This document shows positions 1 to 8,586 of a stretch of DNA of 56,547 bases, one piece after another. A model generated the notes under the pieces. That model saw only the letters and a list, made by a program, of their open reading frames with translations. It had not been told where the DNA came from and did no database searches. Position 1 is the stretch's first letter. Every line of letters starts with the position of its first letter. A program made the position numbers and the translations under genes. This stretch comes from Magnetococcales bacterium (GTDB lineage Bacteria; Pseudomonadota; Magnetococcia; Magnetococcales; JADFYX01): assembly GCA_015231305.1 (NCBI GenBank), contig JADGBW010000003.1, forward strand, positions 18,164-74,710, given 5' to 3'.

Positions 1-126
1 ATGCCCAAGTTTTTGATGCGATTTCTTAGGTTTATGTTGTTGTTTTGTTGTGATTGCTCCATACTGTTGTTTAACCTATTTTTACCAATTATAAATATTC
101 AGACTTCATGAATAGGATTATCAAGG

Positions 127-840
127 ATGACCCGATTTATACCAGCACTTTTCTTAGTTTTGTTTCTCCCATTTGTGGCAATTGCCGAAGAAATTGATGA
201 TGACGATGTTGATCTTTACAACGGCAAAGATGTAAACGTTGTTTGTGCTGCTTGTCATGGTGAGTTAGGGCAGGGGGGTAATAAGGGTGAGTATCCACGT
301 CTTGCTGGTCAAATGCGCAGTATACTTCTTAGGCAGTTGCGCAGTTTTAGAGATAGAACACGTATAAATATTCCCATGCTTCCATATACTGAAGAGCGGG
401 AATTATCCAAAGAGGACATGATAGATGTTGCCTCATATCTATCTTCTTTGCGTATTGATGTAACTATACCCTACGTAGAAGGTGATGTTAAAAAGGGTAA
501 ACAGCTTTTTAAAGATTGTCGTCAATGTCATGGTAAAGAGGGTCGAGGCAAAGAAAAAGTAGCTAAAAGCGACAAACACGGACCCGCCTTAACAGGCCAG
601 TATCCATCATACCTTATAAGGCAGATGTCTAACTTTAAAAAGGGTGTTCGTCACCATGAAGATATGGAAGAGACAGCTAAAGATATTACTGATGCTGAGT
701 TAAACGATATACTAGCTTATTTAGTTACCCTAGAACGACACCCAGGGCTAGCCGAAGAGGTCGCAAAACAGACTGAGAAGATGTTTGGTAAGGTGTTAAA
801 TAGCTTATCAGAAACCATCAAAGCATCTGGGGCTAAATAA
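127..840 (+). CDS. periplasmic diheme cytochrome c
   Basis: Predicted 237-residue secreted electron-transfer protein with two class I cytochrome c domains. A Sec signal peptide covers residues 1-20 (hydrophobic core, cleavage after AIA). Heme attachment motifs are CAACH (40-44) and CRQCH (131-135), each followed by the usual YPRLAGQ or YPSYLIRQ-type segment of the cytochrome c4/c553-like families. An acidic run follows the signal peptide. The gene is convergent with nosY, 15 bases apart, so it belongs to the nitrous oxide reductase neighbourhood but has its own promoter. The likely role is passing electrons to NosZ or between the quinol branch and NosZ; the exact partner is inference. A purine-rich AAGGAT lies just before the ATG. 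Confidence 0.9.
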   Translation: MTRFIPALFLVLFLPFVAIAEEIDDDDVDLYNGKDVNVVCAACHGELGQGGNKGEYPRLAGQMRSILLRQLRSFRDRTRINIPMLPYTEERELSKEDMIDVASYLSSLRIDVTIPYVEGDVKKGKQLFKDCRQCHGKEGRGKEKVAKSDKHGPALTGQYPSYLIRQMSNFKKGVRHHEDMEETAKDITDAELNDILAYLVTLERHPGLAEEVAKQTEKMFGKVLNSLSETIKASGAK

Positions 841-862
841 TATAGACCATGGTTCCTATATT
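839..862. terminator. short inverted repeat between convergent genes
   Basis: AATATAG (839-845) and CTATATT (856-862) are perfect inverted repeats around the palindrome ACCATGGT. It lies between two convergent genes and runs into the nosY stop, so it may help end transcription. It has no GC-rich stem or T-run, so a terminator role is uncertain. Confidence 0.25.
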
Positions 863-1683
863 TGGTCACCACGTTTAAAAATTAAAAACCCTGTAAAAGC
901 TGAAACAAAGCCCAAAAATAGGGGATAGATTAACGCATATACCAAAAAGCCAACTTGACCAAAAAAGTCTAGAATAATATCTGCCGTCGGCCCCAAAACT
1001 GCTAAACGAGGATCAAAAAGCACCATAGCAGCAGTACGGAAACTTTGCAGAGGGTTGGCTAGGGCAATGCTAACTACTAACTCTGGTGAGGCTCTCTCTT
1101 GTAGCATAACCCCAATGAGTATTAGGTCCATAAAAAGTAAAAGAACCAGCCACAACACCAATGAGACTGAAAGAGCCACCTCTTGATGCCGGGTAAGGGT
1201 GGAGATTAAAAAACCAAAACCTAAAAAACAGCCACATATAGCAACTAACAAAGCACTATAAAGCCAAAATAGATGCCACGGAACCGTAATGTCTATATAC
1301 GAACCCCATATGGTGGCCCCAATAAGAGCAAAAAAAACTGGTAAGAAAATAACTAAAAACCGCCCAAAAAACTTACCCCAATAATAATCACCAAGGGCAA
1401 TGGGCATGGAGAGCCAATATTCTAAAACATGTGATTCTCTATCACCAACAATAGAGCGAACGGTACTTATTAATACAAAAACTGGTAAAATTGCGACACA
1501 AAGTTGAATAAAGGTAAGAAGCAGACGGCCTAAACCCATAAACCCAAGTATTTGTGACTCAGTAACCCCCAAAATAAATAGTAGGGCTACCGTACCACCA
1601 AAAATTAAAGCATAGATAAAAAACCACCAAGCCCGAACCGACTCTTTGATATCCTGCCAAGCTATTGCTCGCCACTGTTTCAT
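856..1683 (-). CDS. nosY: NosY, ABC-2 type permease for copper-site maturation
   Basis: Polytopic inner-membrane protein of 275 residues with about six hydrophobic helices and the ABC-2 permease pattern. It includes a VGDRES-containing loop near residue 80 followed by the LEYWLSMPI segment that is characteristic of NosY. With NosF (ATPase) and NosD (periplasmic) it forms the NosDFY transporter that supports assembly of the Cu centres of NosZ. It is the last gene of the minus-strand run, 13 bases after nosL. The length matches the family. Transported substrate (sulfur species or copper-chaperone coupling) cannot be read from the sequence. Confidence 0.92.
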   Translation of the reverse strand: MKQWRAIAWQDIKESVRAWWFFIYALIFGGTVALLFILGVTESQILGFMGLGRLLLTFIQLCVAILPVFVLISTVRSIVGDRESHVLEYWLSMPIALGDYYWGKFFGRFLVIFLPVFFALIGATIWGSYIDITVPWHLFWLYSALLVAICGCFLGFGFLISTLTRHQEVALSVSLVLWLVLLLFMDLILIGVMLQERASPELVVSIALANPLQSFRTAAMVLFDPRLAVLGPTADIILDFFGQVGFLVYALIYPLFLGFVSAFTGFLIFKRGDQI

Positions 1684-1696
1684 AAATATATTTTCA

Positions 1697-2218
1697 TCAA
1701 TGTTGCATATGGGTATGTTTGTCGGTTTCTGACATGTTGTGATTGTGAAAACCGGATTTGGGGTTAGGCTTTTGTGGTGTAGGTGCGCCAGTTTCTCCTG
1801 CTAATATAAGAGATAATATTGTAGTAAAATTTTTACTGTCTGGTTCTGGTTTTTCACTAGCACCATAACCAAAACCCATGGGGGTTAAATGCCCACTACT
1901 GTAGCTTGCTGTTCTTGCATCTAACCATTTACCGTTTTTAGAGTCAGCCACATATAATTTAGCTGCGGAATCATTTTTATATTTTGTGGCAAAAGTTAAG
2001 AGCATCTCGCCAGGATCATCAAACAGATGGTATTTGCCTTTTGCGTCTAGAATTTGAGCAGCATAGTGACGGTCACTTAAAAGCATTCGGCACATTTCGC
2101 AAAAATCTCTATCCCATCGTACCTTTTTTGGTCCGTCGGCAGGTTTGCTGTCACAGCCTGAAAGCAAAATAAGCCCAAGTGTGAACATAGCTAATAAAAG
2201 TGAAGATGTTTTCCTCAC
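1697..2218 (-). CDS. nosL: NosL, copper-binding outer membrane lipoprotein
   Basis: Lipoprotein of 173 residues with a lipobox ending at Cys22 (LLSGC). The NosL hallmark follows: CEMC at 40-43 with Met45 and a conserved segment of alternating charged residues, giving the Cys/Met copper(I)-binding patch. NosL is the copper chaperone that feeds NosDFY and apo-NosZ. The C-terminal 30 residues are unusually rich in His and Met, plausibly an additional metal-binding tail. Translation starts at GTG; the ribosome site GGGAG lies in the last codons of nosF, 3 bases separate the genes, and coupling is likely. Confidence 0.93.
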   Translation of the reverse strand: MRKTSSLLLAMFTLGLILLSGCDSKPADGPKKVRWDRDFCEMCRMLLSDRHYAAQILDAKGKYHLFDDPGEMLLTFATKYKNDSAAKLYVADSKNGKWLDARTASYSSGHLTPMGFGYGASEKPEPDSKNFTTILSLILAGETGAPTPQKPNPKSGFHNHNMSETDKHTHMQH

Positions 2219-2221
2219 TTT

Positions 2222-2881
2222 TCAGGCTCCCTTTTTAACCGATGGCACATAGGGGTTGTCTAACACAACTTTACCTTGGTCCATCTCTATGACACGGTTA
2301 ACCAAGCCAGATATCTCATCAACCCGATGGCTTGAAAGTAACATTACAGTTTCTTTAGGCATATTTCCCAACAGAGAAAAAAAGGTCTCTCTTGCATCAG
2401 GGTCAAGGTTGGCTGCTGGTTCATCTAAAATTAATATTTTTGGGTCTCTTGCTAGTGCAATGGCAATAAGCAGTTTTTGTTTCATGCCACCAGATAGCTT
2501 AAAAAAAATCTGTTTATTGTGACGAGTAATATCCAAGCCTAATTGCTCTGCTACCAGGCGAATTTTATCAACGGATACTTTCATCAATTGGGCAGTAAGA
2601 GAGATAAGCTCTTCAACCCTTACTTTTAATGGCGGTGGAAGTTGAGGTACAAAACCCACCTGCCCAAGCACATCAACACGCTGTTTCCTGGGGTCTAAAC
2701 CAGAAACTTTTAAGTCTCCAGTGAAAGAATATTCCCCAAGAATACAGCGGATTAAAGATGTTTTGCCAGCTCCGTTGGAGCCTATTAAGGCAATACGATC
2801 CCCTGCATTTATAGAAACTTCAACGCCATCCAAAACTTGGTGGCGTTGAAATTTTTTTTCTATACCTTTAATTTGAATCAT
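2222..2881 (-). CDS. nosF: NosF, ABC transporter ATPase
   Basis: Cytoplasmic ATPase of 219 residues. Walker A GSNGAGKT spans 34-41, the ABC signature LSGGM starts at residue 128, Walker B ILILDEP ends near 154, and an H-loop SSHR sits near 184. It is compact, lacking the C-terminal extension of many longer NosF proteins. It pairs with NosY downstream and energises the NosDFY maturation complex. Preceded by the cytochrome gene with a 12-base gap and followed by nosL after 3 bases, it lies inside the operon. Confidence 0.93.
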   Translation of the reverse strand: MIQIKGIEKKFQRHQVLDGVEVSINAGDRIALIGSNGAGKTSLIRCILGEYSFTGDLKVSGLDPRKQRVDVLGQVGFVPQLPPPLKVRVEELISLTAQLMKVSVDKIRLVAEQLGLDITRHNKQIFFKLSGGMKQKLLIAIALARDPKILILDEPAANLDPDARETFFSLLGNMPKETVMLLSSHRVDEISGLVNRVIEMDQGKVVLDNPYVPSVKKGA

Positions 2882-2893
2882 TTTAAATACAAA

Positions 2894-3598
2894 TCAATCA
2901 AAGTCAGGGTTTTCCCAGCCTATTGGAGCAAGATTTTCTTTAGGTGGTGATATACGAGATACATAGTCCACCACAGCCATCATGTCTTCTTGGGTAAAAC
3001 TTTTTATCTGCTCAACCATATCTGGGTTGGCATTACGTCGTTTGTTATCACGGATCCACTCAAACTGGCGTAAGAGATATTTATAATGTTGCCCTTGAAT
3101 TAATGGGTAGAATTTTTCTGGCATACCTTCACCGTTTGCTCCATGACAACGGACACAGTTTACTTCATAAAGTTTTTTACCATGGGCTAAATTATCACCA
3201 GGGCCTTTACCGTTATCTGGGTTCATAGGTAGTTTGGAAATATAGTCTGTTACATCCATTATAGACTGTACACCACCAATTTCACTTGGTAGAGCAAATG
3301 GATACATGGTTGGGTTATCACGGTTTAAGGCCCGTATATCTGCCAACTGTTTAATAAGCACATTTCGGTGTTGTCCTGCTAGTTGTGGGAAGGTTCCGTC
3401 TTTGGTTCCCCAGCCTTCTAACATATGACAAGCGGAACAGACCTCATATACTTCTATGCCATTTGCTTTGTTTGGCACTAGATGTATTGCAGCATCTTGT
3501 TCTCCACCACCTTTATTCCAACCTGCTGCTAAAAGCGAGCTAGAAAAAAGCATTGCTCCTGCTAAGACAGCTATCTTTAATATGGATTTTTTTTGCAT
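2894..3598 (-). CDS. nosC2: diheme cytochrome c of the nos operon (NosC2-like)
   Basis: Exported 234-residue cytochrome c with signal peptide 1-25 (cleavage near LLAAG) and two heme motifs, CSACH (54-58) and CVRCH (148-152). Both domains carry the LAGQH or IQGQHY segment seen in cytochrome c4-like folds. Clade II nos operons encode such cytochromes (NosC1, NosC2), thought to relay electrons from the NosGH quinol dehydrogenase to NosZ. The placement between nosH/nosC1 and nosF fits that pattern. The number 2 is assigned by order only; direct orthology to a specific NosC is inference. Confidence 0.85.
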   Translation of the reverse strand: MQKKSILKIAVLAGAMLFSSSLLAAGWNKGGGEQDAAIHLVPNKANGIEVYEVCSACHMLEGWGTKDGTFPQLAGQHRNVLIKQLADIRALNRDNPTMYPFALPSEIGGVQSIMDVTDYISKLPMNPDNGKGPGDNLAHGKKLYEVNCVRCHGANGEGMPEKFYPLIQGQHYKYLLRQFEWIRDNKRRNANPDMVEQIKSFTQEDMMAVVDYVSRISPPKENLAPIGWENPDFD

Positions 3599-3631
3599 GA
3601 TCGTGTCCTTAATGTTTTTTATGGAAAAAAA

Positions 3632-4300
3632 TTATTTTTTACCACGTGATACCTGAGATAGATACTCTGCCATTAACACAATATCTTCAGCGGAAGCTTT
3701 TTTAATAAAACCCTTCATTGTGCCACTTTGACCATTTTTACGTATGCCACTTTTCATATCTTGCATCTGTAAAGTCAAATACTGCACTTTTTGTCCGGCA
3801 AGAAATGGCTTACCTTTAAGTGGCTTTTTGCCACCATTACCATGGCAGGTTTTACATTTTAATTTTTTATAAATCTTTTTACCTTGGGCAACCCGGCTCA
3901 TATCCAATTTTTTGGTATCTTTATGGAGTGGTGCTGGGGGTTGTTTAGAGAGCCACTTAGCAATTTTTTTCATCTGTTTTTTGTTAACCAGATGCATTAC
4001 ACCCTTCATGCCTGCTGTTCTTGGGTGTCCTGTTGGGTCGTTAGAAGCAAGTCGCTTGCCTGAGGCGATATCTTTCATCTGATTGGTGAGATATTTTTCA
4101 TCTTGCCCAGCCAAATTAGGATAAGACAAAATAGCTTTAGTACCACCACGACCGTGACAGGCCATGCAGGTCTTGCGCATATAGAGCTTTTTACCAGACC
4201 ATTGTGATTCATCTTTCTTACCTGCACTAGCATATTCAACAGGTAAAGAGACTATAACCATGATAAGCAGTAAGGGGAATAAAACTAATGACTTTTTCAT
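3632..4300 (-). CDS. nosC1: lysine-rich diheme cytochrome c (NosC1-like)
   Basis: Exported 222-residue cytochrome c with signal peptide 1-26 and heme motifs CMACH (45-49) and CKTCH (149-153). I chose the ATG at 4298-4300 because AGAGG precedes it by a short spacer and the signal peptide then starts properly; an upstream ATG would add a 14-residue non-signal leader overlapping nosH. The mature protein is conspicuously rich in lysine, unlike the two neighbouring diheme cytochromes, suggesting a strongly basic docking surface. The likely role is electron transfer between NosGH and NosZ. Confidence 0.85.
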   Translation of the reverse strand: MKKSLVLFPLLLIMVIVSLPVEYASAGKKDESQWSGKKLYMRKTCMACHGRGGTKAILSYPNLAGQDEKYLTNQMKDIASGKRLASNDPTGHPRTAGMKGVMHLVNKKQMKKIAKWLSKQPPAPLHKDTKKLDMSRVAQGKKIYKKLKCKTCHGNGGKKPLKGKPFLAGQKVQYLTLQMQDMKSGIRKNGQSGTMKGFIKKASAEDIVLMAEYLSQVSRGKK

Positions 4301-4310
4301 ATGACCTCTT

Positions 4311-5237
4311 TTAAAAAAGTTTATTGACAAAACGAATGTCAAATTTGAGAGAGTCTGTAGGACAGATGTCTACACACATTCCACAGTTTGTGCAATCCCC
4401 CCCGACATAATTATCGTGTAATCGGGGAGCTTTTCCTGGCTTGGTAAAGTCTAAAACATGAGGAACCAAACATGCAGTTCTACATGCTCCATCGTGATGA
4501 CATCCACTGATATCATAGACAACTTTGGTCAATGAAAATATGCCAATAAACCTGTATGTAACGCCTATGGGGCATATGTTTTTGCACCAAATCCTACGAG
4601 AGTAAAAAATTTCCACTAGAAGTAAAAATAGCACCCACAAAATACCTATTCCTGGCCCATAAATTAATGCTCGGCTTAAAATACCCAAAGGAGATAGCAT
4701 CTCAAATGCTGTATAGCCTGTTACAAAAGCAATAATTAAGAATATCCCCCATAGCCAATATTTAGTATTAATGTTAAATGGGCGGTTTTTCACCAACTTT
4801 TTTTTGGTTAGTCGTAAATGAATTTTTTCTGCAAGTTCTGATACTAAATGATAAGGACAAACCCAGGAACAAAAAGCTCTACCACCAACAATTAAATAGA
4901 TAAATACAACAGTAAGTGTGCCAATAACCAAGTTTAAGATGACCTGACCAAATGCAAGGCCTATTTGCATGGCTGCGTAAGGGTCAGCCATATGAAACCC
5001 TATAAAACGAGATGCAGTAAGAGAACCTTCAACAAGCTGCATATCAAACTGGAATGATATAACAAACAGTAGGTTTATTATTATGAGTGTGGCCCATCGC
5101 CTATTGCGCCATTTAGTACTGCCAGCATTGGCTTGGTTGGCTATATGGTCTTTAGTTTTTCCTCCAGCTTTTAAATCCTTATAACGTTGTTCATGGATTT
5201 TTATTACCTCTTTGGGTATCGCTTTTTTACCCCACAT
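4311..5237 (-). CDS. nosH: NosH, NapH-like membrane ferredoxin of the quinol dehydrogenase
   Basis: Inner-membrane iron-sulfur protein of 308 residues. About four or five membrane helices are followed by a soluble 4Fe-4S part. The NapH-type cysteine clusters FCSWVCP and WCKNICP flank membrane segments. The C-terminal domain has CHHDGACRTAC and a complete ferredoxin motif CTNCGMCVDICP. Together with NosG it is the proposed menaquinol or quinol oxidase of clade II N2O respiration, replacing NosR. The start at 5237 overlaps the end of nosG by 11 bases; a longer reading into the nosG gene is not needed. Confidence 0.88.
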   Translation of the reverse strand: MWGKKAIPKEVIKIHEQRYKDLKAGGKTKDHIANQANAGSTKWRNRRWATLIIINLLFVISFQFDMQLVEGSLTASRFIGFHMADPYAAMQIGLAFGQVILNLVIGTLTVVFIYLIVGGRAFCSWVCPYHLVSELAEKIHLRLTKKKLVKNRPFNINTKYWLWGIFLIIAFVTGYTAFEMLSPLGILSRALIYGPGIGILWVLFLLLVEIFYSRRIWCKNICPIGVTYRFIGIFSLTKVVYDISGCHHDGACRTACLVPHVLDFTKPGKAPRLHDNYVGGDCTNCGMCVDICPTDSLKFDIRFVNKLF

Positions 5238-6015
5238 GTCCGCTCTCCTGCCCATCTTTACCGCTACTATCTTGCCATTTTTTCCAAGGAATAACCTCAA
5301 TAGCTGCCTCTTGTACCGGGCAGACCATTTCACACACTCCACACCCTGTACAGTTAGAATTTACAACCGGTGTCCAATAGCTGCTACCATCACCCTTAGT
5401 TTTTTGCTCCATTGTTATAGCCCCTTTTATAGGGCATAACAGTTGACATACATCACATATTTCACGGTCTACTGGATGATCTCGCATAAGCTGAGGTTTC
5501 CAGCGGTCTATTTCACTATAACGTAGCAAACCTTGAAAGTCTTTACCCCGCGCATGGCCTTTAAAGCCAAGGTTTTTAGTTGCAAGGCAAGTGTCAGGGT
5601 GGGTTAGCACTGCTAGCCCCATGAGTACTTGTTCTGGTTTATCTATTTTATGGTCTAGTGCTCCTGTTGGGCATGCCAAAATACATTGCAGGGCATCACA
5701 AGAAAAATCACACCCTTGGTTGCGGGCATCTATGTATGCTGTCCCTACAGAAAAGCCATCATCTAAAAATGCTAGCTCTATTGCCTCTACCGGGCAGGTC
5801 TGCACACATTGACCACATTTTATACAGGAAGCTAAAAATTCTGCTTCTGGTACAGCACCAGGAGGACGTAAATAGTTACTGGCTCGTGGTGAAGTAATGG
5901 GATATATACCTGCTCCTGCTGCAGACAATGTGGCAAGAGTTAATATAACACCCCGATTAAAAGAACGGCGTGATATCTTTTTTTTCTTCACTTTTTTTGT
6001 GTTAGTTTTAGCCAT
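5227..6015 (-). CDS. nosG: NosG, NapG/MauM-type periplasmic iron-sulfur protein
   Basis: Predicted 262-residue protein with a twin-arginine leader (SRRSFNRG, then a hydrophobic stretch) and four cysteine clusters: CIKCGQCVQTCP, CDFSC...CILACP, CDVCQLLCP and CTGCGVCEMVCP. This is the NapG layout for four 4Fe-4S centres. It would accept electrons from NosH and pass them to the periplasmic cytochromes c. The start at 6015 overlaps the nosD stop by 8 bases and puts the Tat motif about 15 residues in; the longer reading would place 29 extra residues inside nosD. Confidence 0.9.
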   Translation of the reverse strand: MAKTNTKKVKKKKISRRSFNRGVILTLATLSAAGAGIYPITSPRASNYLRPPGAVPEAEFLASCIKCGQCVQTCPVEAIELAFLDDGFSVGTAYIDARNQGCDFSCDALQCILACPTGALDHKIDKPEQVLMGLAVLTHPDTCLATKNLGFKGHARGKDFQGLLRYSEIDRWKPQLMRDHPVDREICDVCQLLCPIKGAITMEQKTKGDGSSYWTPVVNSNCTGCGVCEMVCPVQEAAIEVIPWKKWQDSSGKDGQESGHVG

Positions 6016-7333
6016 TATCCAAACTGTTTTTTGGGTTGTCAGTTTTGCTATTTGTTTTAGTTTTATTGGTGTTGTTTTTAGAAGTTTTAGTAGGTAGCGC
6101 AAACTGTGGCGAGGGGTCGCTCATCACTAGTTCTGGGTCAGAAAAAGGGGCTAGTTTTTCCAGAAAATCTAAAGCTTCTAACACTGGAGAACCAAAGAAA
6201 AATTTTAGGTTTGGCGCATCCATCCATAACTTGTCAGCATGAAAATAGAGGTTAAAAGGAGTATCCCCAACCCCATCATTGTTACGGTCAAAACCCTGGT
6301 AGGTATCCCAATAGTTTCCTTTCCAAACACTACCTTGAGCATGGCCTCGACTATCAACAGAAACAGGAATAAAATTACCAACAAACCTGTTGTTAATAAA
6401 CTGGTTGCCAACCAAGCTCATGTGAAACAGAACACCAGTACCGTTAAAGGCTATTTCATTGTCTTTAAATAAATTTATGGTGTCTGGCTGATATGGTGAT
6501 TGATCCAGGTATATACCAGAAGAGCAGTAGATCAAACGGTTACCTATAATCTGTACGTTTGATGTATCTTTCATACCGATACATAGTCCAGTAGCACCAG
6601 CTGCATTGCGTATAAGGTTGTCTTCTACTAAAGTATGTTCCGTATACATTAGGAAAATACCAACTGCGTTTCCATCAAAAGTATTTTTACGAACTATATT
6701 GCCGTTTGCGTACATAAAATGGATTGAGTAACGACCACCTGAAACATCATTTTGTTCAATTATATTATCACCTGAATACCAAATAACAATATCACGGGAG
6801 TTGCGCACTTTATTTTTGCGAACTGTGTTGTTTTTAGAATACCAAAGGCGCATGGCATCACCACGTAAACCGAGGTCCAAGTCGTAAGATGAAATATAAT
6901 TATCTGCAATTAAATTGTTGTCTGACTCTGCTAAGTCAATACCAAATAGACACTCTACCATTGTGTTGTTTAAAATCTTACTGTTATCACCTTTTAGCTG
7001 AATACAGGAGTCAACATTATTATGTAGTTGACCTGAGTTGCGTAGGGTAAAATTTTTAACTGTTACATTATCAGAATTTATGGTGATAACTGTACCTTTA
7101 CCACCACCGTCAACAATCGCCTTACCCCCACCATCAAGGGTAATTGGTTTTTTTATAACTATTGGTCCTTGGTAGGTTTTAGCAGGTACTTTTAATACTC
7201 CGCCAGCTTTGGTTGCATCTATAAGGTTTTGTAGTTCTGTACTATTTATTTCACCGTAACTTGTAGCAATGGGGGAGATAAATAATACAAAAAATATAAG
7301 CCAACCAAGGTTATGAAGTAGAGAACGACTCAC
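6008..7333 (-). CDS. nosD: NosD, periplasmic beta-helix copper-site assembly protein
   Basis: Exported 441-residue protein with signal peptide 1-27 and a long run of NosD/CASH parallel beta-helix repeats (recurring N-x-I and NNTV-type turns, residues about 40-330). These are followed by the family's YWDTYQGFDRNNDGVGDTP-like end cap. The last 60 residues are a low-complexity Lys/Asn/Thr tail. NosD works with NosFY and NosL in building CuZ of NosZ. It starts at GTG, its first base shared with the nosB stop (TAGTG), indicating translational coupling. Confidence 0.93.
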   Translation of the reverse strand: MSRSLLHNLGWLIFFVLFISPIATSYGEINSTELQNLIDATKAGGVLKVPAKTYQGPIVIKKPITLDGGGKAIVDGGGKGTVITINSDNVTVKNFTLRNSGQLHNNVDSCIQLKGDNSKILNNTMVECLFGIDLAESDNNLIADNYISSYDLDLGLRGDAMRLWYSKNNTVRKNKVRNSRDIVIWYSGDNIIEQNDVSGGRYSIHFMYANGNIVRKNTFDGNAVGIFLMYTEHTLVEDNLIRNAAGATGLCIGMKDTSNVQIIGNRLIYCSSGIYLDQSPYQPDTINLFKDNEIAFNGTGVLFHMSLVGNQFINNRFVGNFIPVSVDSRGHAQGSVWKGNYWDTYQGFDRNNDGVGDTPFNLYFHADKLWMDAPNLKFFFGSPVLEALDFLEKLAPFSDPELVMSDPSPQFALPTKTSKNNTNKTKTNSKTDNPKNSLDNG

Positions 7334-8259
7334 TACTGTTGGGCCTTTGTATCTTCAGCTGCTAAACGGTACATTTTTCTGCGTAGAAGTATTGCTACCA
7401 AAAGCAGAAGGGTGACACCCATTAACATAAAATAGCCATAATGTGGATATGAGTGGGTGGTAAACTGGGCAACTTTGCCATCACCAAAAACAGTAGGCAT
7501 AAAAGGTTTAACAGAAAATGCTCCCCAAGGGTGTAAGTTGTGACCAAACCAGTACAGCCAACCTGCATAATCTATAACAAAAATTACCGATAGCCCCGCT
7601 GGTACTAAAGCTAATAGCCAGCGTAAGCCATCACCAGCTTTCCATAGAGCAAAAGTGATAGCTAACATTATGAGGCCATAGGCTCCAACCACCATAGCTA
7701 AGTTACTTTTAAGTTCTTCTGTTTCTATTACAATTTGTTTTCTATCATTGAAAAACTGCCCCATACCTTCAGCAAAACCACTAGCTATGACTTCCATATG
7801 GCCTTGGGCATAAAGTGATACTAGCATCCAGGTCATAACGGCAGCAAAGCCACCCCCTAAAACATAAATTTGCTTTTTGCCATTGGGCATCATAAATACA
7901 AACAACATGACCCCTAAAATAGTAAATGAAAAGTGTGATAGGCCGCGTTCAATAGGGCCACCAGCAGAAGTAGGGGCCATGCCAACATAGTGGTTGATTG
8001 TGTCCATCTCTTCAACACAGTCAATGCCTTCACCTATTTCAATCTCTTCGCTTTCTTGTTCTGTGCAGCCGTTGTATACACCTGTGAAATGGAAATGGAT
8101 GCGGATACCGTCAGGAAATGTAGCTTTGGGATATTGCGGTGCTTCAAGGGAAACCCACCAAATAGGGCTAAAATAAGCTGCAACCAGTAGTAACAGCCCA
8201 GCAACAGTTAATGCGCGATAGATAATTGCAAGTGAGCGGATTTGGGAAGCGTTGTTCAT
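7333..8259 (-). CDS. nosB: NosB, clade II nos operon membrane protein
   Basis: Integral membrane protein of 308 residues with about six hydrophobic helices. The segment after the first helix (SLEAPQYP, then an HFHFTG stretch) is typical of the protein encoded directly after nosZ in clade II operons. A large external loop follows helix 1, and HSYPHYGY precedes the last helix. NosB is required for N2O respiration in Wolinella-type systems, but its biochemical role is not established. The gene lies 327 bases downstream of nosZ, after a strong hairpin, and just before nosD. The ribosome site is weak (GGAG about 11 bases upstream). Confidence 0.87.
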   Translation of the reverse strand: MNNASQIRSLAIIYRALTVAGLLLLVAAYFSPIWWVSLEAPQYPKATFPDGIRIHFHFTGVYNGCTEQESEEIEIGEGIDCVEEMDTINHYVGMAPTSAGGPIERGLSHFSFTILGVMLFVFMMPNGKKQIYVLGGGFAAVMTWMLVSLYAQGHMEVIASGFAEGMGQFFNDRKQIVIETEELKSNLAMVVGAYGLIMLAITFALWKAGDGLRWLLALVPAGLSVIFVIDYAGWLYWFGHNLHPWGAFSVKPFMPTVFGDGKVAQFTTHSYPHYGYFMLMGVTLLLLVAILLRRKMYRLAAEDTKAQQ

Positions 8260-8436
8260 TGTTGAGGAAACTCCGACAGAAAAACTAATAGGGTCTGGGG
8301 TTCAATTTTCTAAAAAAAGAGTGCCAGTATAAATTGCAGTAACATTATATTTGAGTGTGCAATTGTAATTTTGTTCAAAAAATAATTTAAAAATAATATA
8401 CGGCAGGATATTGATAATTGTTTACCTAAATTCTAC

Positions 8437-8506
8437 ACGAAGTATGGCCGAAATGGTGTAATAGTTTGATTGTTTTTTTATAAGATAATTAAGGGCCATT
8501 CTTCGT
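8437..8506. repeat. long-arm inverted repeat in the nosZ-nosB gap
   Basis: ACGAAGTATGGCC (8437-8449) and the reverse complement of 8494-8506 (ACGAAGAATGGCC) match at 12 of 13 positions around a 44-base AT-rich centre. In mRNA it would form a 13-bp stem between the nosZ-end hairpin and nosB. It may be a processing, stabilising or regulatory structure; no protein site is recognised. The rest of 8260-8586 is AT-rich and non-coding, with a possible TATAAT (minus strand, 8344-8349) lacking a good -35. Confidence 0.5.
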
Positions 8507-8540
8507 ACAACATCGAGGCTATGTACTATAAATAAAAATA

Positions 8541-8566
8541 CGACCGGGCTTTAAAAGGCCCGGTCG
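8541..8566 (-). terminator. hairpin after nosZ
   Basis: A perfect 9-bp GC-rich stem, CGACCGGGC with GCCCGGTCG, closes an 8-base AT loop 20 bases past the nosZ stop. On the minus strand it is followed by TATTTTTATTT, so it reads as an intrinsic terminator or attenuator. It would raise nosZ message relative to the downstream operon; partial read-through would be needed unless nosB has its own promoter. Confidence 0.75.
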
Positions 8567-8586
8567 ATTTTTTAAGGCTGTTACTA

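Noticed and set aside
8405-8425. FNR-like site before nosB (TTGATAATTGTTTAC)
   Set aside because: Only the left half fits; the right half does not match ATCAA.
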